From Hirundichthys speculiger (lineage: Eukaryota > Chordata > Actinopteri > Beloniformes > Exocoetidae): a stretch of 64,000 bases of DNA. Shown one piece after another: positions 48,701 to 64,000 of the stretch. The DNA lies in contig JAGFBZ010000849.1 in the NCBI GenBank assembly GCA_018398805.1, positions 1,178,001 through 1,242,000 on the forward strand, read 5' to 3'. Both the position numbers and the translations under genes were made by a program. The notes below the pieces were generated by a model. That model was given only the letters and a program-made list of their open reading frames with translations. It was not told the DNA's origin and searched no databases. The first letter of the stretch is position 1. Each line of letters begins with the position of its first letter.

Positions 48701-51700
48701 GAAACTCTGGCCTGCAAACATACAGAAAGAAAAGAGAAAAAACGGGGACAAAACAGCCCAACAAACTACAGGAAAGAAATTGGAGCAGTTACAGTAACAA
48801 GGAGCTCCTAATTAATTATGGAATGAGCTGGAGGAGGAAGAAGGGAGGAGGAAAGGGAAGGAAAGGGAGAAGAGCAGTGGAGACACCGCTCAGTAAATCA
48901 TGTTGGCGTCCCCCTGCAGCGTAGGCCTATAGCAGCATAGCTATGACAAAGCTGTGATTAAGACGAGCCTACTTTAATCTTAGCTCCTACAACTATGGCT
49001 ATAACTATTTGCCCTTACAGACTATTGTTTAGAATAACTGTAGGCTTTACTAAACAATAATGTTTTCAATTTAGTTTTAAAAATGGAGATGGTGTCAGCC
49101 TCCTTAACCCAAATTGGTAGCGGTTCCATACTAAAGGTGGTGGCAGGAAAAGGGTTTATCATTAATAAGAAAGTAAAAAAAAAAAAATCTAATTTGATTG
49201 AATTTGTCTCACACAAAGCCTTTCATTATTTGTTACTTGTTTATGTCATTTCCAGTTAGAAGGAACCTATTAGATACAGATATGAAGAATTTAGGCTTAT
49301 ATTTTTCCAAAGCAGGAACTTTAAGCCAGGTGTACAGGTTACACATTGCTGAAATTTCCATCAGAGCCACTGATTACTAATCCAGGCGTCTGTGTGCTGC
49401 TGGAATGTTAAGGGAAGCTTGAAATGTATTTGTGGATATGTGGGGAGAATGGTGTCCTGCCTCTCTGACCAGCATATTATGTGCTTCAGTCATAATATTT
49501 CCCTGACCACTTACCTCGTGTTTGACATCTTCGACATCTTAAATGCATGAACGCTTGTTTGCTGTTTTTCACGCACCTCTGTTTGTTGTCTTTCCAGCTG
49601 GAGCAGGGACCACAGTGTACGACAGCTACAATGACTTTGCAGAGGAAGATAACACCCCTCAACTTGACTACAAAGGTGTGTATGTAAAACCATCACTGGG
49701 GAGGGCCAAATGACATAGATCTAACCTCCTTCAGTGACATAGGGTCAGCGTCTAGTATATAAATATGCAAAGCTTTTGTGACAGGTAATAGATCTAATGC
49801 TAGATAATACAGATCAATCAATCAGACTTTATTTGTATAGAGCCTTTCATACAGCAGATTGCAGCATAAAGTACTTTACATAGCACAAACTGGCATTTAA
49901 ACATACTGTATAAAAAGAACTGGACAAATCCTGATACCATCCCCATACTTTTTCAGTTTGAAGCCAGTTTTTTATGACGCCATATTGGAAGGTGCTGACT
50001 CTGCCCAATTCTGGTTCATTCATAGGTGGAATGAACAAGCAACTGGTTGGAACATGCCCACCGAACCTTAGTCAGCACAGGCTAGCTATTTTAACCTGGC
50101 CTAGCTCATGCTAAGCTAACTGTGTGACCTTGCATTCATTCTGATTCAAGGGGAGGTCTGGGCAAAAGTAGCTGGTTGACCATTGGCTTGCGGTCTTGTT
50201 TGCCAAGATGGAGGGGTCGAGGCCAACGTACAGGGTGGCTTGGCTGGGGAATCTGGCTGTTTTGGCACCTCCCATGGATGACAAAGTACAGGCTATCCTT
50301 TGGTTAGCACTGGCAGCAGCCTTTGACTGTGATAAAGACAGCTGCCAGTAAGCTGCTGCCAAGTTAAGCTTCACCCCCATACCCTTCCAGGCTAACACAG
50401 AGATAGTTGTGGCAGACAGTTAGTACTATTAACTATTCACAACAAGCCATATTACCCTTAAAATAATAATGCACTGCTCATTCTTATTCACAGCCCAGAC
50501 GTAAAGTTAACTGAAAATGTTCAGTGATGACATCAACACCATAGACTGCAAAACACCTATCACTCAAAAAACACGTCACCAATTATGCATAAATTTGTGA
50601 CTTTACATAATGTTACCTGGTGAGGCACATCTGCTCTGGGGACTGTTAAATAAACTGATGAAGCAGTTATTAAAAGTTTGGAATAAGTTGGGAAATAAAA
50701 TATTTAATTTGATAAGGGACTGAACAAAAAATATATTCAAAATATATATAAATCCATAGACAAATAAAAAAAGTAAGAAAACCTATAATCAAATGAGAGC
50801 TAGAGCAAAAAGTTAGGCTTTGTGTTTGGTTTTAGGTTACCAAGTCTTCAAGAAAGCTGTTCCACAAAAGTGAGCCATTAATAGGAAAACCCTTCCCAAG
50901 GCTTTTAGTTCTTACTTACTTCTTACCATAAGACCCAGGGGTTCTGGGTGATTTATAGGATAAAAAAAAGTCTGATAAATTGGTGGAACCAAGACCTTTA
51001 TAAACAAGAGTTTCATAGACTAGTAAAATAACCTTCAAATCATTCTAAAAGTGACAGGTAGGGGTTGGGTAGTCTAGAAAGCAGAGTGTTACAGTAATCA
51101 ATCCTGCGGGTGATGAAAGCATGCAGTGGAGTCTCTGTGCTGGCTTGAGAGGGAAATGGTCGTACACTGGCATTGTTCTTCAGGTGAGTACAACCTGAGG
51201 GACTTCTGAGGGTTTGTTTGCCTGCATTCACAGTTTCACATTAGGTTTCTCTCTTTGAGCATCAGACCAACACTCCAGTTTTATCCTGCTTGAGCTGCAG
51301 AAAGTTTTCTGCCATTGATTCTAAGATACAGCCATAAAGGGAACTGATCAACGAATAAGAGATGTTTTTATATATGAGCAAAATATGCTGGTCTCAGCAT
51401 TTATTGTTTTTGAGCAGGTAACACAAAGCTACAGGTCAGTGGTCTGCTGTGCATCATTCCTGCTCCTCACACATCTGAGTTGTCTTTCTGAATAGACCCT
51501 TACTGGTGTAATCCTCTGAGTCTGACCAACGGTGAGGTGACCTGCCATTCCCCTCGAGGTAAGCGTACAGGAGTACGCTGGGAACCCGCTGTGAGATGTC
51601 CTGCGATCGAGGGTATCGGCTGCTGGGAAGAAGCTCGATTCAGTGCCTCGCCAACCGCCGCTGGTCTGGGACTTCTTTTTGTCGCAGTACGTGGAGATTT

Positions 51701-54700
51701 GAAGGTCCCTTTATGTGACCAAGAAATACCAGAACGACTAATAAGTGCAATGTTTATATCTAAAACCTAATGTAATTTGTAAAACTTTCATTGCTAGTTT
51801 CCTTTGCAGTACTGATCTGTTTCTAATCGCACTGTGCGTATTCATGGTCATGTTTCTTCAGAGATCCGTTGCCATGTACTGCCCCTCATCCCTCACGGTA
51901 GATACACCTGCAGTCAAGGCTTTGTTGTGGACTCCAGGTGCGACTTCACCTGTAGCCCTGGCTATCGCTTCGAGGGGGAGCACTCACGCACTTGCCTGCG
52001 CATGGGGTCGTGGAGTGGAGCACAGCCAGTGTGTTCAGGTGCATTTTCAATAGAGCAGGCCAAATGTGTACATTTTAAACACTTTTCTTTTTAAATTTTT
52101 TTAATTCTGTGAACCATAACAGAATTTTAGATTCAGTCCTGCAGGTTTGAATCCTGTAGTCCCAATCTAACACTGTTGTCAAGTCTATCTTTCTCTCCAC
52201 TGTGGACACTCTCACAATCTCACAAAACAAGCGCACTTCCTGTTTTTCCTCTTCTTTGGATTGAAATCAAACTGCAGTCTGCAGGGCCTCAGCTTTCATA
52301 TTCTTCTCTTTATAACTGCAGTAGTTACACTGTCCGAAAATATGCTGCCATTCAGAGTAGTTTCCTTCCTCTAACGCCTCCAGTGTTTCTTTTTTTAAGT
52401 TTACCAGATGTTTGTTTCAGATATGGATCCTCCGAAGATCAAGTGTCCTCCGTCAAGACTCAAGGTTGCTGACCCTGGAAAGCTCACTGCTGTGGTATCC
52501 TGGGACCCCCCCACTGCCACAGATACCGCTGACAAATCACTTGAGTATGTTGTTCTTTTCTCTTCCTTCACTTTCATTTGACTTTTAAATGAAACACTTG
52601 ACCTTCTCTTGTCTTTCTGCAGTGTGGTGTTAGTGGGCCAGCAGCCAGGCACTGAATTTAAAGAAGGAGCAAACATTATTCGATATAAGGTGTATGATCA
52701 AGCCAGGAACAGAGCTGCCTGCAAGTTTCTTGTACGTGTTGAGGGTAAGCTGCCAAGCCTTGAATTTTTATTTTTTTCCCTTTTTGGGGTCATGAAAACA
52801 CATGAAGTTGAAGCCAGCATTTCTTCACTGTTTTCTCCATCCAGTAAGAAGATGTCCAGAACTGTTTGGGCCTCTGCATGGTTACCTCAGCTGCTCCTCT
52901 GATGGGAATAACTATGGTGCAACATGTGAATACCACTGTGACGGAGGTTATGAGCGCAGGGGGATGGCTAGTCGTGTCTGTCAGTTCAACCGCAGCTGGA
53001 GCGGAGGGCCTGCCGAGTGTGTCCGTAAGTACCAAGCTGCATAAACCACACTGGACTATGTTTATAGGTAAAGGCTACAGTTACAACTCTTGCATTCATA
53101 GGTTTACTGATATTACATTGATTCTACAGTGGTAAACCCTCTCACCCCAAAAGGGTCACAAGAAAAATCTGGCTTGACACAAACTTTTTTTTCCCCTCAT
53201 CTTTTTTTTTTTTTTTTGTTAAAATTTTTCTCTTTGGAAAAGTAAAACCCTGTGAGAGGAAATATCTTTTCTGGCACCTGCAACATGTGGGGATCTCTTG
53301 GTTACACAGTTTTTTTTTTTTTGAGGCTCAAACATTAAAAAGAGACCACCGGTTTAATATTAAGAGTTAATTGTGATTTACATATAAAAACATACTTAGG
53401 ATTAATGTATGTATATATGGAGAGTATAACTGCAGGATTATAGTGTGTGTGTGTGTTTTTTTTTTTTTGCCTTTGTAGCAATGGAGATAAAATCTGATGT
53501 GAAGACAGCCTCTGCTCTTCTGGATCAATTTTATGAAAAGAGAAGGCTGCTGATCCTCTCTGCTCCAAATATATCTGACTCAGATTACCAGCTACAGAAC
53601 CTCATGATACAAGTAAGAAACCATTTTTCTACTCACATGATCTCCCTAAAGAGTTTAAAGAACAAGGAAAACTATGAAGAACTTGTTTCCTTTGCTTCCA
53701 CCAGAAAGCTGACTGTGGATTAGACCTGCGACATGTAACAGTCATCGAGCTCCTGGGCTCTCCACCTCGAGAGATAGGCCGCATTAAAGAAAGTCAGCTT
53801 CAGTCTGAGGTCATTGAGGGCTTGAGGTGAGAACGATACTTCCTCATTTGGTTATTTGGCTGGTTTATCATTCATCTATTAATAAAACAGTTCATTGAGA
53901 TTGGAAAATTCCATCCTTAAGTTGTTTTAAAGTTGTTTCACCTCACTCTTTAAATGCCAAGAGTCTAATAAAATAGAAAGCTCTGTTAGGACTTCAAAAG
54001 GTAAATATCCTCACCAAGGTTTAACATGACTAAAAATGGCATTATAATAATTGCAGGGTTGCAGTGATGGGATTTTAACAGCAGTGATGAAAACATCAAC
54101 AGTAAATGTTTGTCTTTTGTTTAGAAGGTCTTTTAAAGTCCAACATTTTGCACCACAAATAGGCAAAGACACAGAGAAGCTAATTCTTCTCAAAAGAGGA
54201 ACACAGACAGTTTTTTTTTTTTCCTGCAAATGTTTCCAACAACTGTGCAATTTGAGTAAGGGGCACTGCTCAATTTTTCCAGACTGGAAAAATCTCCCAA
54301 CATTCAGTCTCTCCACTCACACAGAAGCCCCACAGTCTACTGTAGTACTTGCTGCCATGCACTGAGTGAATGAAGAACAAATCATGGTAACGTTAGGGAA
54401 CTCAAAATGACTGCATCTAAGCAGGACACAGCATCAAGGGCGTATCCACAGAAATATAAATAAAGAAAGCCACTAACATTTCTCTAAGGGCTCCACTGCT
54501 CAGTGTTCCAGTATTAAAGCCACTCTATGTACCAGTATCACTTCTGACCACATGGTCAAATTACGGCAAAAGATGTGCCACTATACAGCACAGATTCGTT
54601 AGTGGCTCTTTTGTCATCACAGCAGATCTGTTTGCCCCCATGTGGTCAGAAGTGGCATTACTACAAAGAGTGACATTAACAATGGATTAAGTGACTGTGG

Positions 54701-56088
54701 ACAATCAGGGGTCCTCAACTCCTGTCCTAGAGGGTCACTGCCCTGCATGTCTTAGACGTTTCCCTGCTTCAGCACACCCGATTCAAATGAATGAGTTGTT
54801 CAGTGACTTACCTTGACGACAAGGTTATGGTGATCCATTGAGTCACCTGTCAAACACTCAGAACTGTCAAGCTGCAGTTTAGTTTACCATCAGTATATTA
54901 GACCTCCAGACCTGTGAAGTGTAATCTCTAGTATATAGTATATAGCAGCTGGGCTGAGCAATGTGTCCTCAAATCAATATCACTATTAACTGCACAGTTT
55001 ACATTGATTACAATCAGTAGTGATTATTCATTTGTATCTGTCCTCATAGACCACTGGGAAGACTTTTGTATTATTACAGAGACTTGAGCATATTTTTTCT
55101 ATTGAAAGTGGACATATCTTTGCACTTTTATAATAAGTGAAGGGAAACACACATAGATTAACTATTTATGGTAATTTATTGAATATTTCAAACAACTGAA
55201 ATAACTGAGATGGGCAAGATTTTGTCAGTTAGACTAGATTCAATTTTATTGTCATTACACATGCTACAGTACAAGGCAATGAAATGTAGGTTGTAGATTC
55301 TGAATGTCAGTTTTGAATAATGGCCCAGGCCCAGCAGCAGTGCTCTTTTTGGAGAGCAGCACTGCCGTGCACTGTTCCATTCTCTCCTGATGAATATTGC
55401 TATTAACTTTAGACAATATGAACAAGGTATTAGAAATTACCTGGATCCTTTTGTAACATTGCAGTCAATTATATGTTTGGTCTTGGAGTAAAATTTATTG
55501 TGAAGTGCCCTGGTTATGGCAATGGTAGTCTGGATTTTCCAACATTTGTCTATAAGCTCTTTTAGAGATGGATTTGTAACCTTTTCTGGCCTGACAAGTA
55601 TAAATAACTTGACTTAGAAATCTTTGTTTGTACCAGAATGCACTTACACAAATATGTGCTGGGAATTCTATAAATAAAATGAGCCGCCTGCTTGGATCTT
55701 GCTCTTTAGCAGCTAAATGTTTTGCATATGTGAAACAGATGGTTGCTGACTCTGTCTCCACTGTTCAGAACTGTGGAAGTTCTTAAGCTCCTCTTCCACA
55801 GTTTACAGTTATATTTTTATTTTCTAAAATTATTGATTATTCCCAATTATCACAGTGCAATAGTGGATTGTAATTTTTTTTTTTCCTTGTATTGTTTGTT
55901 TTGTTAGGCAAGTATTCAGAATCTCCAGATTCTACTTCAGCATGGTTCTGCTGGATAACCGTGGAATGGACAGAGAACGCTTCATTAATCCGGTATCGGC
56001 AGATGAGCTGTTCCCTTACATTGACAGCTTCCTGTTGGATGAGGACGAACGAGAGAGGCTGGAGCTTCAGAAAGATTTCTGCAACTAA
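45754..56088 (+). CDS. srpx2: sushi repeat-containing protein X-linked 2, one frame break in exon 3
   Basis: Secreted sushi-domain protein; SRPX2 is a uPAR ligand and a synapse/angiogenesis factor (family knowledge). Ten coding exons: 45754-45802, 49598-49675, 51496-51686, 51862-52038, 52421-52544, 52623-52744, 52845-53024, 53479-53612, 53705-53826 and 55908-56088 (TAA). About 452 residues if exon 3 is one base short, against 465 in human. Order: signal peptide (VAVFILLNL), sushi 1, sushi 2, HYR domain, sushi 3 ([13 protein letters not shown]), then the C-terminal thioredoxin-like DUF4174 domain ([28 protein letters not shown]). The tail ([16 protein letters not shown]) fits SRPX2 better than SRPX. 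Exon 3 loses frame near 51569-51571, where 191 bases occupy a 192-base slot. Confidence 0.94.
45803..48186 (+). other. srpx2 intron 1, 5' part, no gene seen
   Basis: AT-rich. Scanned without finding an exon or a strong repeat. Confidence 0.5.
48187..49180 (+). repeat. interspersed repeat copy A (LINE-derived region plus GA-rich part)
   Basis: Shares long near-identical stretches with 57335-58140: 'agcgtctgttacaatgtc', 'catgacccccgagcaaatat', 'gataatggcaagtaaaaaac', and the end block 'gcagcgtaggcctatagcag'. Its tail (49090-49180) reads on the minus strand as an [19 protein letters not shown] LINE C-terminus. It lies in srpx2 intron 1. Confidence 0.65.
49812..49890 (+). repeat. short fish repeat fragment
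   Basis: 'agactttatttgtatagagc' followed by 'aaagtactttacatagcac' is the usual beginning of a common teleost repeat. Truncated. Confidence 0.5.
50830..51235 (-). mobile_element. L2/CR1-like LINE fragment
   Basis: The minus-strand frame 51231-51040 contains [20 protein letters not shown], the typical stretch after the reverse transcriptase core of L2/CR1 LINEs. Related wording continues to about 50840. Dead fragment in srpx2 intron 2. Confidence 0.65.
54519..54674. mobile_element. short MITE with about 37-bp inverted ends
   Basis: Left end 'cacttctgaccacatgg' (54539-54555 region) and right end 'ccatgtggtcagaagtg' are inverted complements. The similarity extends outward through CACTCT...TGTA on both sides. 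No coding capacity. Confidence 0.65.
54705..54800. repeat. fragment of common hAT-type fish repeat
   Basis: 'ctcaactcctgtcctagagg' and 'ccctgcttcagcacacccga' are the usual words of this family; compare 32533-32600. Confidence 0.5.
55440..55760 (-). mobile_element. decayed Tc1-like fragment
   Basis: 'tttagagatggatttgtaac' and 'cttttctggcctgacaagta' followed by an ACTTACACAAATATGTG-type block match the HTH end of a Tc1-like transposase read in reverse. No open frame. Confidence 0.5.
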
Positions 56089-56908
56089 CTTTATGAACCT
56101 TTTTTGGTTGCCACAGCAATTAAATCATCAGTATCCATAAGATAAGGAAGGAAAGACATCTAGAAAGCACGTTCAGAGGAACATTCAAGGGAAATACTGT
56201 AGGTCAACAGTTCTTCATGTTCAAATGTGATCACTATACTGTACAACACTGAAATGCTAAAATGCTTTGCTTGAGGACTAGCCGAGGACTCTGACAGATC
56301 ACCTGCTTAAAAGGGTATTTTTTCTTTTAGAAGTGGGGTTTGTGACAAATACAAGAGGAGTTGTTGTCTTGCCTGCAGCTGAGAGCTGTTGCAGCGCGCT
56401 TAGCCTGGAGAATTAGGAAAGTATTCTGATGGAGAGCTACTTTAACAGCTGCTGAGAGCCAAGAAGTGCATTTCACCATCAAACGATTCAAACTAACTCA
56501 ATTTCATGGTGGTTAAAGCACATGCTGTATTAGATATATTTACATAATTTCACTCTTGTATCAGCCATTTACTGTGTAACTGCATTTTCTTTACTACAGA
56601 ACCTCTGTCACATGGTTCCACCTCTGTCACATGGTCCATTCTGCAACACCATGTTCAACATGGACTATGTTACACAGATCCAGTCTATGTGTCTGATAAA
56701 AAAGTAATGCCATGTTAAAAAAATAATCAAACAAAATACAACATAGTGTTCAGTTAAACTGCTTTGAAGTTTGAGTTTTTTAAGGTGTTGACAATGTGCT
56801 TTTCTGAGTCTCTGTTGTGAGCAGCTTTGACAACACATGTCATCTACTGATGGCAAAACTCAGTTATTTCATACAACCCAACTGAAAAAAAAATAACAAA
56901 AGATATAC

Positions 56909-56914
56909 AATAAA
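56909..56914 (+). terminator. candidate poly(A) signal of srpx2
   Basis: AATAAA about 820 bp after the srpx2 stop codon, with a second AATAAA just downstream. Confidence 0.45.
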
Positions 56915-57334
56915 TGATAATAAAATCATTACATATAAAATATTTTAAGAACAGAGGGCCAACAGGGCTTGTTTTAACTTAATTGATACGTCTGGGTTCT
57001 CAGGACTCCAACCAATGGCTCGTCATGAAATGAATATACAGTGCATTACTCACAGTGTGTGTTACTGGACTAACTATAGACCAACTATAACTGCAGTGCA
57101 GGATCATTAACTTGGCTTTTCCAACACAAGTCTGTGCTAGTTTGTAGTCAACATTTGCTGTGCCACCTTTCAACCTTCCTCTTCACAAAATAAATCGAGT
57201 TGTTCTCCATCTAATTTCTCTCAAATTTGAGTTGGCTGTCTAAGTCCTGGAAATTCTGGTTTCAAGGGAAGATGTATTTCTGTACTGAAGATGGACAAGT
57301 TGGCTAGGAAGTTGTCAGTTCATCTGAGGTTCAA

Positions 57335-58140
57335 TTCAATTCAACTCAATTTTATTTGTATAGCGTCTGTTACAATGTCAATTGTCTCTAGGTGCTTTAC
57401 AGAGACCCAGAGCATGACCCCCGAGCAAATATCATTAACTAAAATTATAATATTAAATCCAAATCAAGGATAATGGCAAGTAAAAAACTTCCACAGAGGG
57501 AGAAAAAAAACCTTTAAGCCAAACAGTGGCACGGAAAAACTCCACTTTAAGAGGAAGAAGCCTTTAAGCAGGACCTGGCTCATGTGTATTACTTTTACTA
57601 AACGGTGGTTAAATCAATCATCTAATAAACAAAGTAAACTTACCTTGGAGTAAATGTTGGCGTGTTTTGTAACTTTCCCCACGTTCAGTTGCTTGTGTGG
57701 ATGGACACATAACTGAACCAAAGCCTGCAGATTTCCACCGTTTGTTTTATCTTGTTAAAGGGAATAAAAATGTCCCTCCAAACATTCTGGACACCTCGAG
57801 TCACTGTTGCAGGTTATTCTAGTGTAATGTAAATATGGTTGATAGGCATCGGAAAAATGGCAAGATAACATTGTCCTTAATGGAGGAGCAGCAAGAATGT
57901 CCGACCTAGCAACAGTAACTAGGGAGGGGGCGGTGCTTACCGAAAGGTCAATTATGAATGAGCTGGAGGAGGAAGGGAGGAGGAAAGGGAAGGAAAGGGG
58001 GGAAGAGCAGTAGAGACACCACTCAGCAGATTGTGTTGACGTCCCCCTGCAGCGTAGGCCTATAGCAGCACAACTATGACGAAGCTGTGATTAAGACGAG
58101 CCTACTCTAGTCTTAGCTACCTACAACTATGGCTATAACT
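57335..58140 (+). repeat. interspersed repeat copy B, with a different middle from copy A
   Basis: Outer blocks match 48187-49010 in the same orientation. The middle (about 57585-57950) is unrelated to the middle of copy A, so one copy carries a replacement or insertion. Confidence 0.65.
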
Positions 58141-58187
58141 ACTAGCCCCCAAGATAAGCAGGACAGCGGCCCTCCAGGACTAGTTTT

Positions 58188-58360
58188 TTTTTTTTTTGGC
58201 ACTAGTGGCCTTTATATGACAGTGAAGGAAAGAGAACAGGGAAGACATGCAGCAAAGGGTCATCCGGTCCAGGAGTCGAACCCGTGACCAGCCGCACGAG
58301 GACTGGAGCCTCTGTGTATGGACTGCCTGCCCTAACCACTGCACCACCAGGCAGCCCAGG
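58188..58360 (-). repeat. tRNA-derived SINE
   Basis: On the minus strand it begins GGGCTGCCTGGTGGTGCAG, has an A-box-like TGCAGTGGTTAGGG and a B box (GGGTTCGACTCC), and later 'gcatgtcttccctgttctc'. This is the standard order of a teleost tRNA SINE. Confidence 0.75.
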
Positions 58361-58662
58361 GACTGAAGTTTTACCCCCTCTCTAAAACCTACTTCACTTG
58401 GAGCCCTGATTTCAGATCTGTACAAAAAAAAAAACACTACAGAAAAATCAATGAAAAACTGCTAAATAGTCCAGATTTATAAAAAATGGCATAAAATAGT
58501 TTTTCCGTATAAAATCTGTTTAGGGACTGTTGTGTAATACATAAGACTTTTTCATGGGCATCTCTGAACTTGCATTATTCAAGTGGACATAAAATGCCTA
58601 GATTGGATTAAAAATGTAATGCTATGGGAGTAAAGACAAGCATAGGTTGGGTTTAGATAATT

Positions 58663-58668
58663 TTTATT
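58663..58668 (-). terminator. candidate poly(A) signal of sytl4
   Basis: AATAAA on the minus strand, about 660 bp beyond the sytl4 stop codon. Confidence 0.45.
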
Positions 58669-59326
58669 GGGTGAACAGAATTTTCAAGGCAACCTTGAGA
58701 TAAAGGTGACTGATCACACTGAAAAGGAATATATATTTAAAATCTATATTTAAAAACAATAGTTAAATATTTCAAATAACAGGCTTTAATTCAAGCTGTA
58801 AAAATAAAATATTATGAAAGTATTTAAGTACAGTCATATTGATTACACCAAGTATAATAGAATAAAAAACCAGCAGTTCTGTATAATACCAGGTTAGTTT
58901 GTTTTCCCACATCGTGTTCCTCTATATACACAATATGGAATAGTGAGTGACATTTTATGACACTTCAATATTAAGTACTGCGCAAGATTTTAAATGATAA
59001 TTGTATTTACAGACTGAATTTTAAAACAAAAAGTGTCAGTGATCTTAAAAATCAACTTAGTGTTGTTGATACTTTGGCACATTTTTAACAGTAACATCAG
59101 AAGAGAGACACTGAACTAAGGATGAACCTTTCACAGGGAGGCAGATATGATTGTGATTTCCAGTAGTCCAATGAACAGAGTGTCACCACTCAGTTTAGTA
59201 GACGAGCTTCTGGCTTTATAAACTTGCTGAGTAAAATCATTCTCTAGTCTCATGTATGTTTCTGAGGCCACAGCAGCTCATTTATTCAATCTTTGGATCA
59301 CTTGAGGATTCAGCCATCTGCTGCCT

Positions 59327-63248
<3,922 letters not shown>

Positions 63249-63370
63249 CTGCAACACCACAAAAAAATATTGTAAAGCCATCATTCATGGTTCATTCATC
63301 ATCCATCAGTTTATAGCATTCAAATATCTTTGGCATGTATAGAAGTAATACATTTAGCTTACATGTGCTG

Positions 63371-63545
63371 TACGTTCGGGGAGCAGACCCCCTCTCCCTT
63401 CAAGGTTAGGCTTAAAACTTTTCTTATTGATAAAGCTGAGAGAGTTTCATTGATAATGTGTATACTCTCCTTATATGTTTATGTCATCTTTCCCTTCTCT
63501 TTCCTGTCATCTCAGACCCCCATCCAGTTCAGGCACCCTCAGGGA
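63371..63545 (+). repeat. LINE-derived repeat fragment
   Basis: Reads SPFKVRLKTFLIDKAERVSL on the plus strand, similar to the tail of the repeat at 48187-49180; truncated. Confidence 0.5.
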
Positions 63546-64000
63546 GTCTGTTGAAATATTTTTTTAGCCCAGTTAACCAGGATTTTCCCTCTTACTGTCA
63601 CCTTGTGCTTGTTCATGCTGGAGAATAGCACCAAAGTAAAGATTTGATGCAATTCATTGAGTTCTTTAGACTATTTTTATGAACTGGCATTATGTACATT
63701 TTTTATTTTCTAATAATGCGCCATTTAGGCTGTTCTGCTCAGGTGAGGGCTCATATTTAGCCTTTAAAATAAGAGACATTCTCACTTTGAGGCATGGGAC
63801 TTGTGTTCAACTGTGTCTGCGACTTTTACAAAAAGAAGGGTTTGACACTCACAGTCACTGGCTGCAGTATGAGGTGAAAGCAGACAGTAATTGTCCATTT
63901 TCTAGACCCTTTTTCCGTTTTTGATAAATGAATGTCTTTATGGAGAGACTACAATACTTGTACAACTTCAATCCTGCTTAAAAATTATGTCACTTCTCCA
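63546..64000. other. sytl4 intron at the right edge, no exon seen
   Basis: No further upstream sytl4 exon could be recognised before the window ends. Confidence 0.5.

Larger units (their letters stand above)
53827..55907 (+). other. srpx2 intron 9, contains repeats
   Basis: Between the GTGAGA donor and the TTGTTAG acceptor; phase 2 is kept. Apart from the repeats listed separately, no exon is seen. Confidence 0.6.
56915..58660. other. interval between the convergent srpx2 and sytl4 3' ends
   Basis: Contains a large interspersed repeat and a SINE (listed separately); no gene. Confidence 0.6.

Noticed and set aside
51558..51560. Strong-looking splice donor GAG/GTAAGC inside srpx2 exon 3
   Set aside because: The sequence after it continues the same sushi domain with the right residue spacing, so it is probably not used.
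58188..58360. Possible tRNA gene on the minus strand
   Set aside because: A and B boxes are present, but the sequence continues as a SINE body and no proper cloverleaf can be formed.

Overview
The window looks like genomic DNA from a ray-finned (probably percomorph) fish. It holds five intron-containing genes with vertebrate-specific families, AT-rich introns and intergenic DNA, and abundant decayed Tc1/mariner, hAT, Harbinger-like and LINE/SINE repeats of the kinds common in teleosts. No bacterial or viral gene block and no CRISPR array is visible.

Layout: (1) 1-9204, plus strand, the 3' half of a BCOR-family corepressor gene, best read as bcorl1 (ankyrin repeats, then the PUFD domain). (2) 9205-30240, a long gene-free interval with a 3' UTR, microsatellites and many transposon remnants, including one Tc1-like element nested in another. 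(3) 30241-30783, minus strand, a mid1ip1-type gene (MIG12/G12/Spot14 family) with a 5' UTR intron and a TATA promoter. (4) 34506-44333, minus strand, a complete seven-exon tspan6 gene whose introns carry a LINE, a Tc1 relic and two nested hAT elements. (5) 44334-45753, a divergent promoter interval. (6) 45754-56088, plus strand, a complete ten-exon srpx2 gene. (7) 59327-63248, minus strand, the 3' part of sytl4 (granuphilin type), covering both C2 domains and running off the right edge.

Order and orientation (bcorl1+, mid1ip1-, tspan6-, srpx2+, sytl4-) match, from memory, human Xp11.4 read in reverse (BCOR, MID1IP1, TSPAN7, SRPX, SYTL5). The paralogue identities here fit the Xq set (BCORL1, TSPAN6, SRPX2, SYTL4). 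I infer one copy of an ancient duplicated block that has stayed together. The genes are not an operon or a pathway; the linkage is historical.

The most actionable observation is four single-base frame breaks, each inside an otherwise well-conserved coding exon: one in bcorl1, one in srpx2 and two in sytl4. Exon-phase arithmetic independently supports the srpx2 and sytl4 breaks. At least two lie in homopolymer runs. Assembly indels are the simplest explanation, and automated annotation would probably mis-model or pseudogenise these genes. I did not find a convincing new biological system; the notable structures are the conserved block, the nested transposons and the frame breaks.
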